Part shown: positions 53,987 through 62,753 of the stretch, piece by piece
How the letters are laid out: every line of letters begins with the position of its first letter
Numbering within the stretch: the stretch's first letter is position 1
NCBI RefSeq assembly: GCF_003116815.1
Contig: NZ_QDKQ01000043.1
Location: 1-64,000, forward strand
Source: Caulobacter endophyticus
Lineage (GTDB): Bacteria > Pseudomonadota > Alphaproteobacteria > Caulobacterales > Caulobacteraceae
DNA length: 64,000 bases
Direction of reading: 5' to 3'
Notes under the pieces: generated by a model
What the model saw: the letters and a program-made list of their open reading frames with translations, nothing else
Database searches by the model: none
What the model was told of the DNA's origin: nothing
Position numbers and translations under genes: made by a program

Positions 53987-54970
53987 ATGAGCAAGCCGAC
54001 CATCGTACCCGAAGACCTGTCCCTGCCGTCCATCGCCAACATCAAGGCCGACGAAACCATGTTCGGCCATTTCATCGACTGGCTGGGCAAGATCGCCGTC
54101 AATCTGGTTGTCGCCGCGATCATCCTGGTGGTCACCTTCTGGGCCGCCGGCTGGCTGGCCGGGGTGGCCAAGCGGGCGCTGGGACGCGTTCACCGCACAA
54201 ACCCCGACCCGACCCTGGAAAGCTTCGTCTCGTCGCTGGTGCGCTACGCCATGGTCGCCATCGGCCTGGTGGCGGTGCTGCAGCAGTTGGGCGTGCAGGC
54301 GACCTCGATCATCGCCGTGCTGGGCGCGGCCTCGCTGGCCATCGGCCTGGCCTTGCAGGGCGCGCTGTCGAACGTGGCGGCCGGCGTGATGATCCTGCTG
54401 TTCCGCCCCTATCGCGTCGGCGACGTCATCGAGACCGCCACGCGCCAGGGCACGGTCAAGTCGCTGGACCTGCTGTTCACCGAGATCTCGACCCCCGACA
54501 ACGTCAAGGTGATGATCCCCAACAGCAAGGTGTTCGGCGACGTCATCCTCAACTATTCGACCCACCGCACCCGCCGGGCCGACGTGCTGTTCAAGGTGCC
54601 GCTGAAGACCGACCTGGTGCTGGTGCTGCAGAAGATGCGCGAGCGGGCCGAGAACGACCCGCGGGTGCGCAAGGAGCCGGCCCCGATGATCGAGGTCACC
54701 GACCTGTCGGAGGTGTTCGCCCAGGCCGCCATCCGCGTGTGGACGGCCAAGGAGGACTTCGGCCCGGTCAAGACCGACCTGATGCTGGCCGCCCACCTGT
54801 GGGCCGAGGACCCGACGCGGGAGCTGCCGCCCCCGCGCAAGTCGAACGCCCCGGATCCGTCGCCGTCCATGCCCGGCGACAAGGACCATCACCTGTTCAG
54901 GCTGAAAGCGCCGCGGAAAGGTCGGAAATCAGGTCCGAGCAGTCCTCAATCCCCACCGAAAGCCGGATGA
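53987..54970 (+). CDS. mscS: Small-conductance mechanosensitive channel, MscS family
   Basis: A 327-residue channel. TMs are at about 37-60 and 75-100. The pore helix contains IIAVLGAASLAIGLALQGAL (Gly/Ala-packed TM3) and SNVAAGVMILLFRPYRVGDV, the signature of the family. The cytoplasmic beta and alpha/beta domains follow (MIPNSKVFGDVILNYSTHRT). The C-terminus is extended by a ~45-residue Pro/Ser/Lys tail. ATG 53987 is close to an EcfG-type promoter, so a longer start at 53945 would overlap the -10 and is unlikely. Its last 74 bases overlap the convergent cgl gene. Confidence 0.94.
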   Translation: MSKPTIVPEDLSLPSIANIKADETMFGHFIDWLGKIAVNLVVAAIILVVTFWAAGWLAGVAKRALGRVHRTNPDPTLESFVSSLVRYAMVAIGLVAVLQQLGVQATSIIAVLGAASLAIGLALQGALSNVAAGVMILLFRPYRVGDVIETATRQGTVKSLDLLFTEISTPDNVKVMIPNSKVFGDVILNYSTHRTRRADVLFKVPLKTDLVLVLQKMRERAENDPRVRKEPAPMIEVTDLSEVFAQAAIRVWTAKEDFGPVKTDLMLAAHLWAEDPTRELPPPRKSNAPDPSPSMPGDKDHHLFRLKAPRKGRKSGPSSPQSPPKAG

Positions 54971-56072
54971 GGGTGTCGCTGATCCCCAGCGCCTTGCGCT
55001 GATCGGCCGGAATCGAGGCATGGGTCATGATCGCTGGATGCTCGATCAGGCTCTCGACCCCGCCCAGGCTTTCGGCCAGGGTGAAGAGGCGCGTGCGCTC
55101 CAGCACCCGGCGCGCGGTGGCTTCGTCGCCCTTCAGCTCCACCGAGATGATCCCGCCGAAGCCGCCATGCATCTGGCGGCGGGCCAGGTCGTGCTGCGGG
55201 TGGCTGGCCAGGCCCGGATAGATCACCCGCTCGACGTCCTTGCGGGTGGACAGCCACTGGGCGATCTCCAGCGCGCTGTCGCAGGCCCGCTGCATGCGCA
55301 GGGCCAGGGTCTTGACCCCGCGCAGGGCCAGGAAGCTGTCGAAGGGGCCTAGCACCGCCCCGACCGCGTTCTGCAGGAACCTCAGCTTGTCGATCAGCTG
55401 CGGGTTGTCGCCGACCACGGCCACGCCCGCGACCACGTCGGAGTGGCCGTTCAGGTACTTGGTGGCCGAGTGCATGACGATATCGAAGCCCAGCTCCAGC
55501 GGCCGCTGGACGTAGGGGCTGGCGAAGGTGTTGTCGGCCACGGTGATCAGGCCGCGACGCTTGGCCAGGGCCGCGATGGCCTCCAGATCGGCCAAGCGCA
55601 GCATCGGATTGGTGGGGGTCTCGACCCAGATCATCTTCGTCTCGGGACGGATCGCCGCCTCGATGGCCTCGGGATCGCCCATGTCGACGAAGCTGAAGGT
55701 CAGGCCGGCCGAGCGCTTCCTCACCTTGTCGAACAGCCGGAACGAGCCGCCGTAGAGGTCGTCGCTGGCGATCACGTGGGCGCCGCTGTCGAGGATCTCC
55801 AGGATCGTCGAGGCCGCCGCCAGGCCCGAGGCGAAGGCGAAGCCGGCCGTGCCGCTTTCCAGGTCGGCGATGGCCCGCTCGAAGGCGAAGCGAGTGGGGT
55901 TGTGGCTGCGGCTGTACTCGAAGCCCTTGTGCTCGCCCGGGCTCGACTGGACATAGGTCGAGGTGGCGTAGATGGGCACCATCACCGCGCCGGTGGTGGG
56001 ATCGGGGAACTGGCCGCCATGGATCGCGCGGGTGGCGAAGGCCAGGCGGTTCTTGCCGGGAATGTCGGTCAT
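54897..56072 (-). CDS. Cystathionine gamma-lyase/synthase-family PLP enzyme
   Basis: A 391-residue Cys/Met-metabolism PLP enzyme. PIYATSTYVQSSPGEHKGFE, YSRSHNPTRFAFERAIADLE, VETPTNPMLRLADL and the PLP lysine K205 in MHSATKYLNGHSDVV are typical. With the cystathionine beta-synthase upstream, the likely reaction is cystathionine to cysteine (reverse transsulfuration). A gamma-synthase role is possible. It is separated from cbs by a parDE module and overlaps the convergent mscS by 74 bases. Confidence 0.9.
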   Translation of the reverse strand: MTDIPGKNRLAFATRAIHGGQFPDPTTGAVMVPIYATSTYVQSSPGEHKGFEYSRSHNPTRFAFERAIADLESGTAGFAFASGLAAASTILEILDSGAHVIASDDLYGGSFRLFDKVRKRSAGLTFSFVDMGDPEAIEAAIRPETKMIWVETPTNPMLRLADLEAIAALAKRRGLITVADNTFASPYVQRPLELGFDIVMHSATKYLNGHSDVVAGVAVVGDNPQLIDKLRFLQNAVGAVLGPFDSFLALRGVKTLALRMQRACDSALEIAQWLSTRKDVERVIYPGLASHPQHDLARRQMHGGFGGIISVELKGDEATARRVLERTRLFTLAESLGGVESLIEHPAIMTHASIPADQRKALGISDTLIRLSVGIEDCSDLISDLSAALSA

Positions 56073-56088
56073 GCGGTCTCGACGTCGG

Positions 56089-56394
56089 TCAGAGGGATTT
56101 GAGAGCTTCGGCCAGGTCGCGGGCACCGTGCAACACGCGCGCGATGACAGGTGGATTTCGGGACGGATCGTAGGCCAGGACGTAGGGAAAGCCCCGCAGC
56201 CTTAGCAGTCGATAGGGCGGGCGGACGATGTCGGGCTGTTCCTGGCCAAGATGGGGGTTACGGCCCAGGGCGTCGGCCGCGGCCAGAAAGGTTTCCATCA
56301 GTCTCAGGGCTGCGCGCGGACTATCACCGGAAATCCAGGTCGAGGCGGCGAGAAGCTCGCGCCTGGCCTGGGGCGCGACCGCCGCCGGCGGCAT
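56089..56394 (-). CDS. parE: ParE/RelE-family toxin
   Basis: A 101-residue protein of the ParE/RelE fold: VAPQARRELLAASTWISGDS, then ADALGRNPHLGQEQ, RLLRLRGFPYVLAYDPSRNP and VIARVLHGARDLAEAL. The final block is the family mark. By family knowledge ParE-type toxins target DNA gyrase. Its ATG directly follows the TAG of the antitoxin gene. The cgl gene begins 16 bases downstream. Confidence 0.88.
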   Translation of the reverse strand: MPPAAVAPQARRELLAASTWISGDSPRAALRLMETFLAAADALGRNPHLGQEQPDIVRPPYRLLRLRGFPYVLAYDPSRNPPVIARVLHGARDLAEALKSL

Positions 56395-56652
56395 CTATTT
56401 CACGGTTTCCCTGGAGGTCGCCTCGATAGCGGCCTTCATTTCCGCCGCGATCTCGGCGGCGGTGAAGCAGCCCTCGCGGTCGGCTTCGGCCATCGCCTGG
56501 TCGAGCGAGTCGCTCAGCCGCGCGCGCCGTTCCTCCTGCTCCTGGAGCAGGGTGAGGGCGGCCCTCACGACGTCGCCGACGTTCTCGTAGCGACCGTCGG
56601 CGACGCAATCGCGGGCGAACTGCTCAAGATCGGGCTTCAGAGTGACTTCCAT
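56395..56652 (-). CDS. parD: ParD-family antitoxin
   Basis: An 85-residue protein. The N-terminal ribbon-helix-helix (MEVTLKPDLEQFARDCVADG, RYENVGDVVRAALTLLQEQE) is followed by an acidic C-terminal part that wraps the toxin. It starts at ATG 56652, giving the normal ParD N-terminus. It should neutralise the adjacent ParE and repress its own promoter, for which the space is only 58 bases after cbs. Confidence 0.88.
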   Translation of the reverse strand: MEVTLKPDLEQFARDCVADGRYENVGDVVRAALTLLQEQEERRARLSDSLDQAMAEADREGCFTAAEIAAEMKAAIEATSRETVK

Positions 56653-56710
56653 GACCGGACCTATCTTCCAGCCGCCAGCATGACTCCGCGAGAACATTTC
56701 CGCAACGTCC

Positions 56711-58111
56711 TCACGCCTCCAGCCGCAGGTGGTTGATCAGGTCGACGCGGGTGATGACGCCGACGAACTCGTCGCCGTCGACGACCAGGGCCACCTCGTC
56801 GCGGTCGAAGACGTCGGGCAGGGCCTCGACGCCCTGGCTGGCCTGCAGGGTGTTGACCTCGCGGGTCATGGCCTCGGCGACCGGGGTCTTGAAGCGGGCG
56901 GTACGATGCTCGTCACGGCCCTCGACGGCGGCCAGTATGTCGCTCTCGTCGAGGATGCCCACCAGCTTGCCGTGATCGACCACCGGCAACTGGCTGATGT
57001 CGGACGAGCGCATGCGGTTGTAGGCGGTCATCAGGGTGTCCTGCGGGCCGATCGCGACGACGCCGCCGTCGGCGTAGCGCTTGGCGATCAGGTCGCGCAG
57101 GTCCCCGTGCAACTCACGCTGGTCGAAGCCGTGCGCGGCCAGCCACATGTCGTTGAACATCTTGGTCAGGTACTTGGCGCCGGTGTCGCAGACCAGGGTC
57201 ACGACCCGCTGGGGCTGCGTCTGCTCGCGGCAGTACTTCAGGGCCGCGGCCAGCAGGCAGCCCGACGACGAGCCGGCCAGCACGCCTTCCTTGCGCAGCA
57301 GCAGGCGGGCGGTGTCGACGCTCTCGCGGTCGCTGATCGAATAGGCCTTGGAGACGAAGTCCATCTGGGCGTTGTCGGGGATGAAGTCCTCGCCGATGCC
57401 CTCGACGATCCACGAGCCGGCCTCGCCATAGGTCCCGGTCGCCACGTAGTCGCAGAGGATCGAGCCGACCGGGTCGGCCAGCACCATCTTCGTCTTGGGC
57501 GAGGCCTTGGCCAGGAAGCGGCCGATGCCGGTCAGGGTGCCGCCCGAGCCGACGCCCACGACCACGGCGTCTACGTCGCCGCCCATCTGGTCGAGGATCT
57601 CCGGGCCGGTGCCGGTCTCGTGGGCCAGCGGGTTGGCGGGGTTGGAGAACTGGTTGACGTAGATCGCGCCGGGGATCGACTGGGCCAGGGTCTGGGCCAT
57701 GTCCTGGTAGTATTCGGGGTGGCCCTTGCCGACGTCGCTGCGGGTCAGGCGCACGTCCACGCCCATGGCCCGCAGGTGCAGGATCTTCTCGCGCGCCATC
57801 TTGTCGGGGACGATCAGGATCAGCTTGTAGCCCTTCAGCGTCGCCACCTGGGCCAGGCCCAGCCCCGTATTGCCGGCGGTGGCCTCGATGATCACGCCGC
57901 CGGGCTTGAGGCTGCCGTCAGCCTCGGCCGCCTCGATCATCGAGCGGGCCACGCGGTCCTTGATGGAGCCGCCGGGGTTCTGGCTTTCCAGCTTGAGGAA
58001 CAGCCGGCAGGGCCCGGTATCAAGGTTACGCACCTCCAGCATCGGCGTGCGGCCGATAAGGTCGAGCGCGGAACCGGCGACCGAGGGAAGGGCGGATTTG
58101 GGGTCGTTCAT
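56711..58111 (-). CDS. cbs: Cystathionine beta-synthase
   Basis: A 466-residue PLP enzyme with two C-terminal CBS domains. The PLP lysine is K51 in QNPGGSIKDRVARSMIEAAE. Other marks are EATAGNTGLGLAQVATLKGY, VGVGSGGTLTGIGRFL and LAGSSSGCLLAAALKY. CBS domains follow at about 340-395 and 405-460 (LPVVDHGKLVGILDESDILA). It condenses serine and homocysteine to cystathionine. It is first in a row with parD, parE and the cystathionine gamma-lyase. Confidence 0.93.
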   Translation of the reverse strand: MNDPKSALPSVAGSALDLIGRTPMLEVRNLDTGPCRLFLKLESQNPGGSIKDRVARSMIEAAEADGSLKPGGVIIEATAGNTGLGLAQVATLKGYKLILIVPDKMAREKILHLRAMGVDVRLTRSDVGKGHPEYYQDMAQTLAQSIPGAIYVNQFSNPANPLAHETGTGPEILDQMGGDVDAVVVGVGSGGTLTGIGRFLAKASPKTKMVLADPVGSILCDYVATGTYGEAGSWIVEGIGEDFIPDNAQMDFVSKAYSISDRESVDTARLLLRKEGVLAGSSSGCLLAAALKYCREQTQPQRVVTLVCDTGAKYLTKMFNDMWLAAHGFDQRELHGDLRDLIAKRYADGGVVAIGPQDTLMTAYNRMRSSDISQLPVVDHGKLVGILDESDILAAVEGRDEHRTARFKTPVAEAMTREVNTLQASQGVEALPDVFDRDEVALVVDGDEFVGVITRVDLINHLRLEA

Positions 58112-58195
58112 GGCGCGACTCCGCGACGGGAAGAAACGATCTCCCTGTCTAACGCCCAAAATCGGAAACGGGAACGCCGTTCTGACGCGGCGGCG

Positions 58196-58429
58196 TCAGG
58201 CCCCGGCGGCGGCCAGGCGGTCCATCCGCCACTCGCGCGCGAACTTCGCGCCGACGCCGACGTCCTCGAACACCACCTTGCGGCGCTCGAGGCCGAGCTC
58301 GGGGGTGTTGTGGATCATCACGAAGGGAAAGTCATTGCTGGTCAGGAAGCTCTGCACGAAACGCGAGAACCGCACGGCTTCCTCGGCGGAGGCCAGGCAG
58401 ATGTCGATGGCGATGTCGGCGGCTTTCAT
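58196..58429 (-). CDS. Small conserved hypothetical protein
   Basis: A 77-residue cytoplasmic protein starting MKAADIAIDICLASAEEAVR, rich in aromatic positions (FSRFVQSFLTSNDFPFVMIH), ending in a basic segment. GGAG lies 8 bases before ATG 58429. A longer reading to 58570 would run through the terminator hairpin of the upstream gene and is rejected. The family is not recognised. It is divergent in timing from cbs and fsa, between their ends. Confidence 0.6.
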   Translation of the reverse strand: MKAADIAIDICLASAEEAVRFSRFVQSFLTSNDFPFVMIHNTPELGLERRKVVFEDVGVGAKFAREWRMDRLAAAGA

Positions 58430-58503
58430 GGGCCCGCTCCTCAGAACTCGAGGTTTCCTGACCCTAACGCGCCAATTCGCGTTTGCGAACCACCTTCGCG
58501 GCC

Positions 58504-58538
58504 GCAAAAAGAAACGGCCCCGGACGAATCCGAGGCCG
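58504..58538 (-). terminator. Terminator of the transaldolase-like gene
   Basis: Read on the minus strand, CGGCCTCGGAT folds with the following TCCGGGGCCG and is followed by TTTCTTTTT. Confidence 0.8.
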
Positions 58539-58582
58539 CGCCTTATGCCGCAACGGGTTGCGGCGATCACAAAATCGTCGAA

Positions 58583-59236
58583 CTACAGGATCGACTGGCC
58601 CGTGCTGGCCCAGTCCTTCAGGAACTGTTCCAAGCCCTTGTCGGTCAGCGGATGCTTGAACATGTCGCCGAACACCGACGGCGGGATGGTCACGACGTCG
58701 GCGCCGACCACGGCGGCTTCCTTGACGTGGGCGGTGTTGCGCACCGAGGCGGCCAGGATTTCGGTCTCGTAGCCGTAGTTGTCGTAGATGGCGCGGATGT
58801 CGCGGATCAGGTCCATGCCGTCGAAGCCGTAGTCGTCCAGGCGGCCGATGAACGGCGAGACGTAGGTCGCGCCGGCCTTGGCGGCCAGCAGGGCCTGGGT
58901 CGGCGAGAAGCACAGGGTGACGTTGGTCTTGACGCCCTCGTTGGCGAAGTGGCCGCAGGCGATCAGCCCGTCGCGGGTCAGCGGCAGCTTGATCACGACG
59001 TTCGGGGCGATCTGGGCCAGCTTGGCGCCTTCGGCGATCATGGCGTCGGCGGTGGTGGCGGCGACTTCGGCGCTGATCGGGCCAGGGACCAGGTCGCAGA
59101 TCTCGGCGATGACTTCGAGCATCGGACGGCCCGACTTGGCGATCAGGGTCGGGTTGGTGGTCACGCCGTCGATCAGGCCGGTGGCGGCGAAGTCGGCGAT
59201 GACCTTGGTGTCGGTGCTGTCGAGGAAGATCTGCAT
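58583..59236 (-). CDS. fsa: Transaldolase-like fructose-6-phosphate aldolase
   Basis: A 217-residue member of the short transaldolase/FSA group. [33 protein letters not shown], the Schiff-base lysine in [33 protein letters not shown] and [11 protein letters not shown] are all present. Whether it is a true transaldolase or an aldolase cannot be decided by sequence. It follows the rfb operon by 77 bases and has its own terminator. Confidence 0.92.
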   Translation of the reverse strand: MQIFLDSTDTKVIADFAATGLIDGVTTNPTLIAKSGRPMLEVIAEICDLVPGPISAEVAATTADAMIAEGAKLAQIAPNVVIKLPLTRDGLIACGHFANEGVKTNVTLCFSPTQALLAAKAGATYVSPFIGRLDDYGFDGMDLIRDIRAIYDNYGYETEILAASVRNTAHVKEAAVVGADVVTIPPSVFGDMFKHPLTDKGLEQFLKDWASTGQSIL

Positions 59237-59313
59237 GGCTCTGCGCGCGGGCCTTGTTGTTGTGGAGGAATTGGCAGCCGGTTTAGCCCCTCGGACGCCG
59301 CCGCGCCAGGGTT

Positions 59314-60189
59314 TCAGATCTCGCCGTCGGCGAGCTGGCGCAGGTAGCGATGATAGCCCGTCTTGGGGGTCTCGCCGGCCAGGGCCCGCAGTTGCCGGGC
59401 GTCGATGAAGCCCATCTGGAACGCCACCTCCTCGACGCAGCCGATCCGGAAGCCCTGGCGCAGCTCGATGGCGCGCACGTACTCGGAGGCCTCCATCAGG
59501 GAGTCGTGGGTGCCGGTGTCGAACCAGGCGTAGCCGCGGCCGAGCCGCTCGACCGTCAGGTCGCCGGCGTCGAGATAGGCGCGGTTGACGTCGGTGATCT
59601 CAAGCTCGCCGCGCGCCGAGGGCTTCAGGCTCCGCGCGATGGCCGGCGCCCGGCCATCATAGAAGTAGAGGCCGGTCACCGCGTGCCGCGAGCGCGGCTT
59701 GGCGGGCTTTTCCTCGATGCTGAGCGCGCGGCCGTCGGGGCCGATCTCGACCACGCCGTAGCGTTGGGGATCCACCACCGTGTAGCCGAACACCGTGGCG
59801 CCGGACGGACGCGAGGCCGCGGCGCCGAGGAGATCGGGAAAGCCCGCGCCGAAGAAGATGTTGTCGCCCAGCACCACGGCGCTGTCGGCCCCGTCGAGGA
59901 AGTCCTCGCCCAGGATCAGGGCCTGGGCGATGCCGTCAGGCGAGGGCTGGGGCTTGTATTCGATCCGCAGGCCAAGATGCGCCCCATCGCCCAGCAGCCG
60001 GCGGAAGGCGGTCTCGTCATGCGGATTGGTGACGATCAGGATTTCGCGCACGCCGGCCAGCATCAGCGTGGTCAGCGAGTAATAGATCATCGGCTTGTCG
60101 TAGACCGGCAGCAGCTGCTTGCTGACCGCCAGCGTCAGTGGCGCCAGGCGGCTGCCCGATCCGCCGGCGAGAATGATCCCGCGCCTCAT
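59314..60189 (-). CDS. rfbA: Glucose-1-phosphate thymidylyltransferase
   Basis: A 291-residue nucleotidyltransferase: [52 protein letters not shown] and [10 protein letters not shown]. It makes dTDP-glucose, the first step to dTDP-L-rhamnose. Its ATG overlaps rfbD by 4 bases. It is last of gmhB-rfbB-rfbD-rfbA. The fourth enzyme, RfbC, is not in the window. Confidence 0.96.
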   Translation of the reverse strand: MRRGIILAGGSGSRLAPLTLAVSKQLLPVYDKPMIYYSLTTLMLAGVREILIVTNPHDETAFRRLLGDGAHLGLRIEYKPQPSPDGIAQALILGEDFLDGADSAVVLGDNIFFGAGFPDLLGAAASRPSGATVFGYTVVDPQRYGVVEIGPDGRALSIEEKPAKPRSRHAVTGLYFYDGRAPAIARSLKPSARGELEITDVNRAYLDAGDLTVERLGRGYAWFDTGTHDSLMEASEYVRAIELRQGFRIGCVEEVAFQMGFIDARQLRALAGETPKTGYHRYLRQLADGEI

Positions 60190-61070
60190 GCGTCCAGTCC
60201 CTCGGCGATGATCTCGTCTGCGGCGCGCGCGACGGCGCTCGCCCATGGTTCCGCTTGCCAGCCGAAAACGGCGGAAACCCGGCCGTTGTCGAGCGCGCCG
60301 TTGAGGGGGCGCGCCGCCGGCTCGGGAAAGTCGCGCTTGGCGATCGGCGACAGCGTCGCCCGCGTCAGCGGATCGCGGGCCAGGGCGGCGGCGGCCAGGT
60401 CGTGGCGCGAGGTCGCGCCGGCGTTGGTGAAATGGAACAGGCCGAAGGCCGGATCGCCGGGCGCTGCGCTCACCCATCGCGCGGCTGCGCCCAGGATGAA
60501 ATCGGCCAGGGCTGCGGCGTCGGTCGGACAGCCGTACTGGTCGGCGACCACCCGCAGCTCGTCGCGGCTGCGGCCCAGCTGCAGCATCGTGCGCACGAAG
60601 TTGCGGCCAAAGCGCGAGAACACCCACGAGATCCGCAGCACCACGCCCTTTTCCCAGGCCAGCACCGCGCTCTCGCCGTCCAGCTTGGTGGCGCCGTAGA
60701 CCGACAGCGGATGGGGCGCGTCGTCCTCCCGATAGGGGCGGTCGAGGGTTCCGTCGAACACGCAGTCGGTCGACAGGTGAACGAGCGGCAGGCCGCGCGC
60801 GGCGCAGGCCCGGGCCATGGCGGCCGGCGCCAGGGCGTTGGCGGCGCGCGCCGCCTCGGGTTCGGCCTCGGCCCTGTCGACCAGGGTGAAGGCGGCGCAA
60901 TTGAGCACCAGGTCGCAGTCGGCGCCGGCGATGGCGGCCTCGACGGCCGCGGTGTCCACGAGGTCGACCTGGGCGCGCGACAGCACGGACAGAGCGGCCC
61001 GGCCAGGGGCGGCGGCGATCATCGCCTGCGAGACCTGGCCCGTGGCGCCGAACTGCAGGATGCGGATCAT
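60186..61070 (-). CDS. rfbD: dTDP-4-dehydrorhamnose reductase
   Basis: A 294-residue SDR protein. The Rossmann start is [33 protein letters not shown] holds the conserved VFDG block and [10 protein letters not shown] the Y-x3-K pair; [14 protein letters not shown] follows. It reduces dTDP-4-keto-rhamnose to dTDP-L-rhamnose. The start at 61070 overlaps rfbB's end by 4 bases. Confidence 0.95.
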   Translation of the reverse strand: MIRILQFGATGQVSQAMIAAAPGRAALSVLSRAQVDLVDTAAVEAAIAGADCDLVLNCAAFTLVDRAEAEPEAARAANALAPAAMARACAARGLPLVHLSTDCVFDGTLDRPYREDDAPHPLSVYGATKLDGESAVLAWEKGVVLRISWVFSRFGRNFVRTMLQLGRSRDELRVVADQYGCPTDAAALADFILGAAARWVSAAPGDPAFGLFHFTNAGATSRHDLAAAALARDPLTRATLSPIAKRDFPEPAARPLNGALDNGRVSAVFGWQAEPWASAVARAADEIIAEGLDA

Positions 61071-62116
61071 GCGGTCACGCCCAGGCGCTGGCCGGCGAAG
61101 CCCTTGGCGCGCAATGCGTCCCACCAAGCGTCGTTGTCGAGGTACCAGCGCACGGTGCGTTCCAGGCCCTCCTCGATGGTCATGGCCGGCGACCAGCCCA
61201 GATCGCGCTGCAGCTTGCCCGCGTCGATGGCGTAGCGGCGATCGTGAGCAGGGCGGTCGGCGACGTAGGTGATCAGGTCCTCGCGCGGCGTGTTGCCGGG
61301 ACGGACCTTGTCGAGCGCGGCGCAGATCGCGCGCACCAGATCGATGTTGGCCCGCTCGGCGTCGCCGCCGATCAGATAGGTCTGCCCCGGCGCGCCGGCG
61401 TCCAGCACCCGCAGCAGGGCGCTGGCGTGGTCCTCGACATGCAGCCAGTCGCGGACCTGGCGGCCATCGCCATAGACGGGGATGGGGCGACCGGCCAGGG
61501 CGTTGAAGATCACCGTGGGGATCAGCTTTTCCGGATGCTGGCGCGGGCCGTAGTTGTTGGAGCAGGAGGTGACGATCACCGGCAGGCCGTAGGTGCGCCC
61601 CCAGGCGCGGGCCAGCAGGTCCGAAGCGGCCTTGCTCGACGAATAGGGCGAGGTCGGGTCGATCGGCGAATGTTCGTCGAAGGGGGCGTCGTCCGGGCCG
61701 AGCGCGCCATAGACCTCGTCGGTGGAAACGTGGACGAACCGGAAGCGCGCCGCGCGTTCGGCGTCGAGGCGGCCGTAGTGGGCGCGGGCGGCCTCAAGCA
61801 GCACGGCCGTGCCCATGACGTTGGTCCGAACGAAAGCCAGCGGTCCGTCGATCGAGCGGTCGACGTGGGATTCCGCGGCCAGATGCAGCACCGCGTCGGG
61901 GGCGTGCCGCTCGAAGATCGTCGCCACGGCCTGAGCGTCGGCGATGTCGGCCTGTTCGAAGGCGTAGGCCGGATGGGCTTCGACCTCGGCTAGATTGGCC
62001 AGGTCGCCGGCATAGGTCAGGGCGTCGACATTGACGACGGCGTGGCCGGCCGCCAGGGCGCTGCGGACCAGGGTCGAGCCGATGAACCCGGCGCCGCCGG
62101 TGATCAGGAGTTTCAA
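61067..62116 (-). CDS. rfbB: dTDP-glucose 4,6-dehydratase
   Basis: A 349-residue [75 protein letters not shown] (Y-x3-K) and [15 protein letters not shown] are the classic motifs. It converts dTDP-glucose to the 4-keto-6-deoxy intermediate. It starts one base after the gmhB stop. Confidence 0.97.
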   Translation of the reverse strand: MKLLITGGAGFIGSTLVRSALAAGHAVVNVDALTYAGDLANLAEVEAHPAYAFEQADIADAQAVATIFERHAPDAVLHLAAESHVDRSIDGPLAFVRTNVMGTAVLLEAARAHYGRLDAERAARFRFVHVSTDEVYGALGPDDAPFDEHSPIDPTSPYSSSKAASDLLARAWGRTYGLPVIVTSCSNNYGPRQHPEKLIPTVIFNALAGRPIPVYGDGRQVRDWLHVEDHASALLRVLDAGAPGQTYLIGGDAERANIDLVRAICAALDKVRPGNTPREDLITYVADRPAHDRRYAIDAGKLQRDLGWSPAMTIEEGLERTVRWYLDNDAWWDALRAKGFAGQRLGVTA

Positions 62117-62117
62117 G

Positions 62118-62657
62118 TTAGGCGTCCGCCTTGGGAAAGCGCGCGCCCAGACGCGCTTTCAGGAATTCCAGCAGGTTGGCTTCCTTGAAGAGATAGCCGG
62201 GCATGCCGGCGCGCTGGGCCGCCTCGACGTCGGTGTCGTTGTCGCCGACCAGCACGCATTCCTCGGGCGACAGTCCGTTCTCGGACAGGCCGCGCAGGAT
62301 CATCCCCGGGTTCGGCTTGCGATCGGGATGATCATCGCAACGGAAGGCCTCGACCACGGCGTCCCTATGGAAGGGGCAGTGATAGAAAGCCGAAATCCGG
62401 CCTCCGGTCCTGGCCAGTTCGTCCTGCATCGCCTGATGCAGGGCGTGCATGGTCTCTTCGGTATAGTAGCCGCGCGCGACGCCCGCCTGGTTGGTGACGA
62501 CAATGGCCTGCACGCCCGCCGCGGTCAGCTCGGAGATCACTTCCCGAGCGCCGGGCACCCATTCGAAATTGGCGATGTCGTGAACGTAGCCATGATCGAT
62601 GTTCAACACGCCGTCACGGTCGAAGAAAACGGCTTTCAGAGGGGCTTCGTCGCGCAT
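62118..62657 (-). CDS. gmhB: D-glycero-manno-heptose 1,7-bisphosphate 7-phosphatase
   Basis: A 179-residue HAD-IIIA phosphatase. The Asp nucleophile lies in VFFDRDGVLNIDHGYVH (D13, D15), VTNQAGVARGYYTEETM follows, and the zinc-binding Cys/His set is CPFHRDAVVEAFRCDDH with RKPNPGMI, then LVGDNDTDVEAAQRAGM. It removes the 7-phosphate in ADP-heptose synthesis for LPS. The zinc cluster has two Cys visible, fewer than in E. coli, so the assignment of substrate is moderately secure. It is the first gene of the rfb row. Confidence 0.9.
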   Translation of the reverse strand: MRDEAPLKAVFFDRDGVLNIDHGYVHDIANFEWVPGAREVISELTAAGVQAIVVTNQAGVARGYYTEETMHALHQAMQDELARTGGRISAFYHCPFHRDAVVEAFRCDDHPDRKPNPGMILRGLSENGLSPEECVLVGDNDTDVEAAQRAGMPGYLFKEANLLEFLKARLGARFPKADA

Positions 62658-62753
62658 GACCCTGGGCTTACGCCAACCCCCGTCGCCTCACAAGCGAAGG
62701 CTTGCGCCCCTGCATCGCGACGGTAGAACGGCGTCACCTCAAGGGAGATTTCC

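Noticed and set aside
56729..59347. An 872-codon plus-strand open frame over cbs and fsa
   Set aside because: It covers two well-recognised minus-strand enzymes and the terminator between them, with no recognisable domain.
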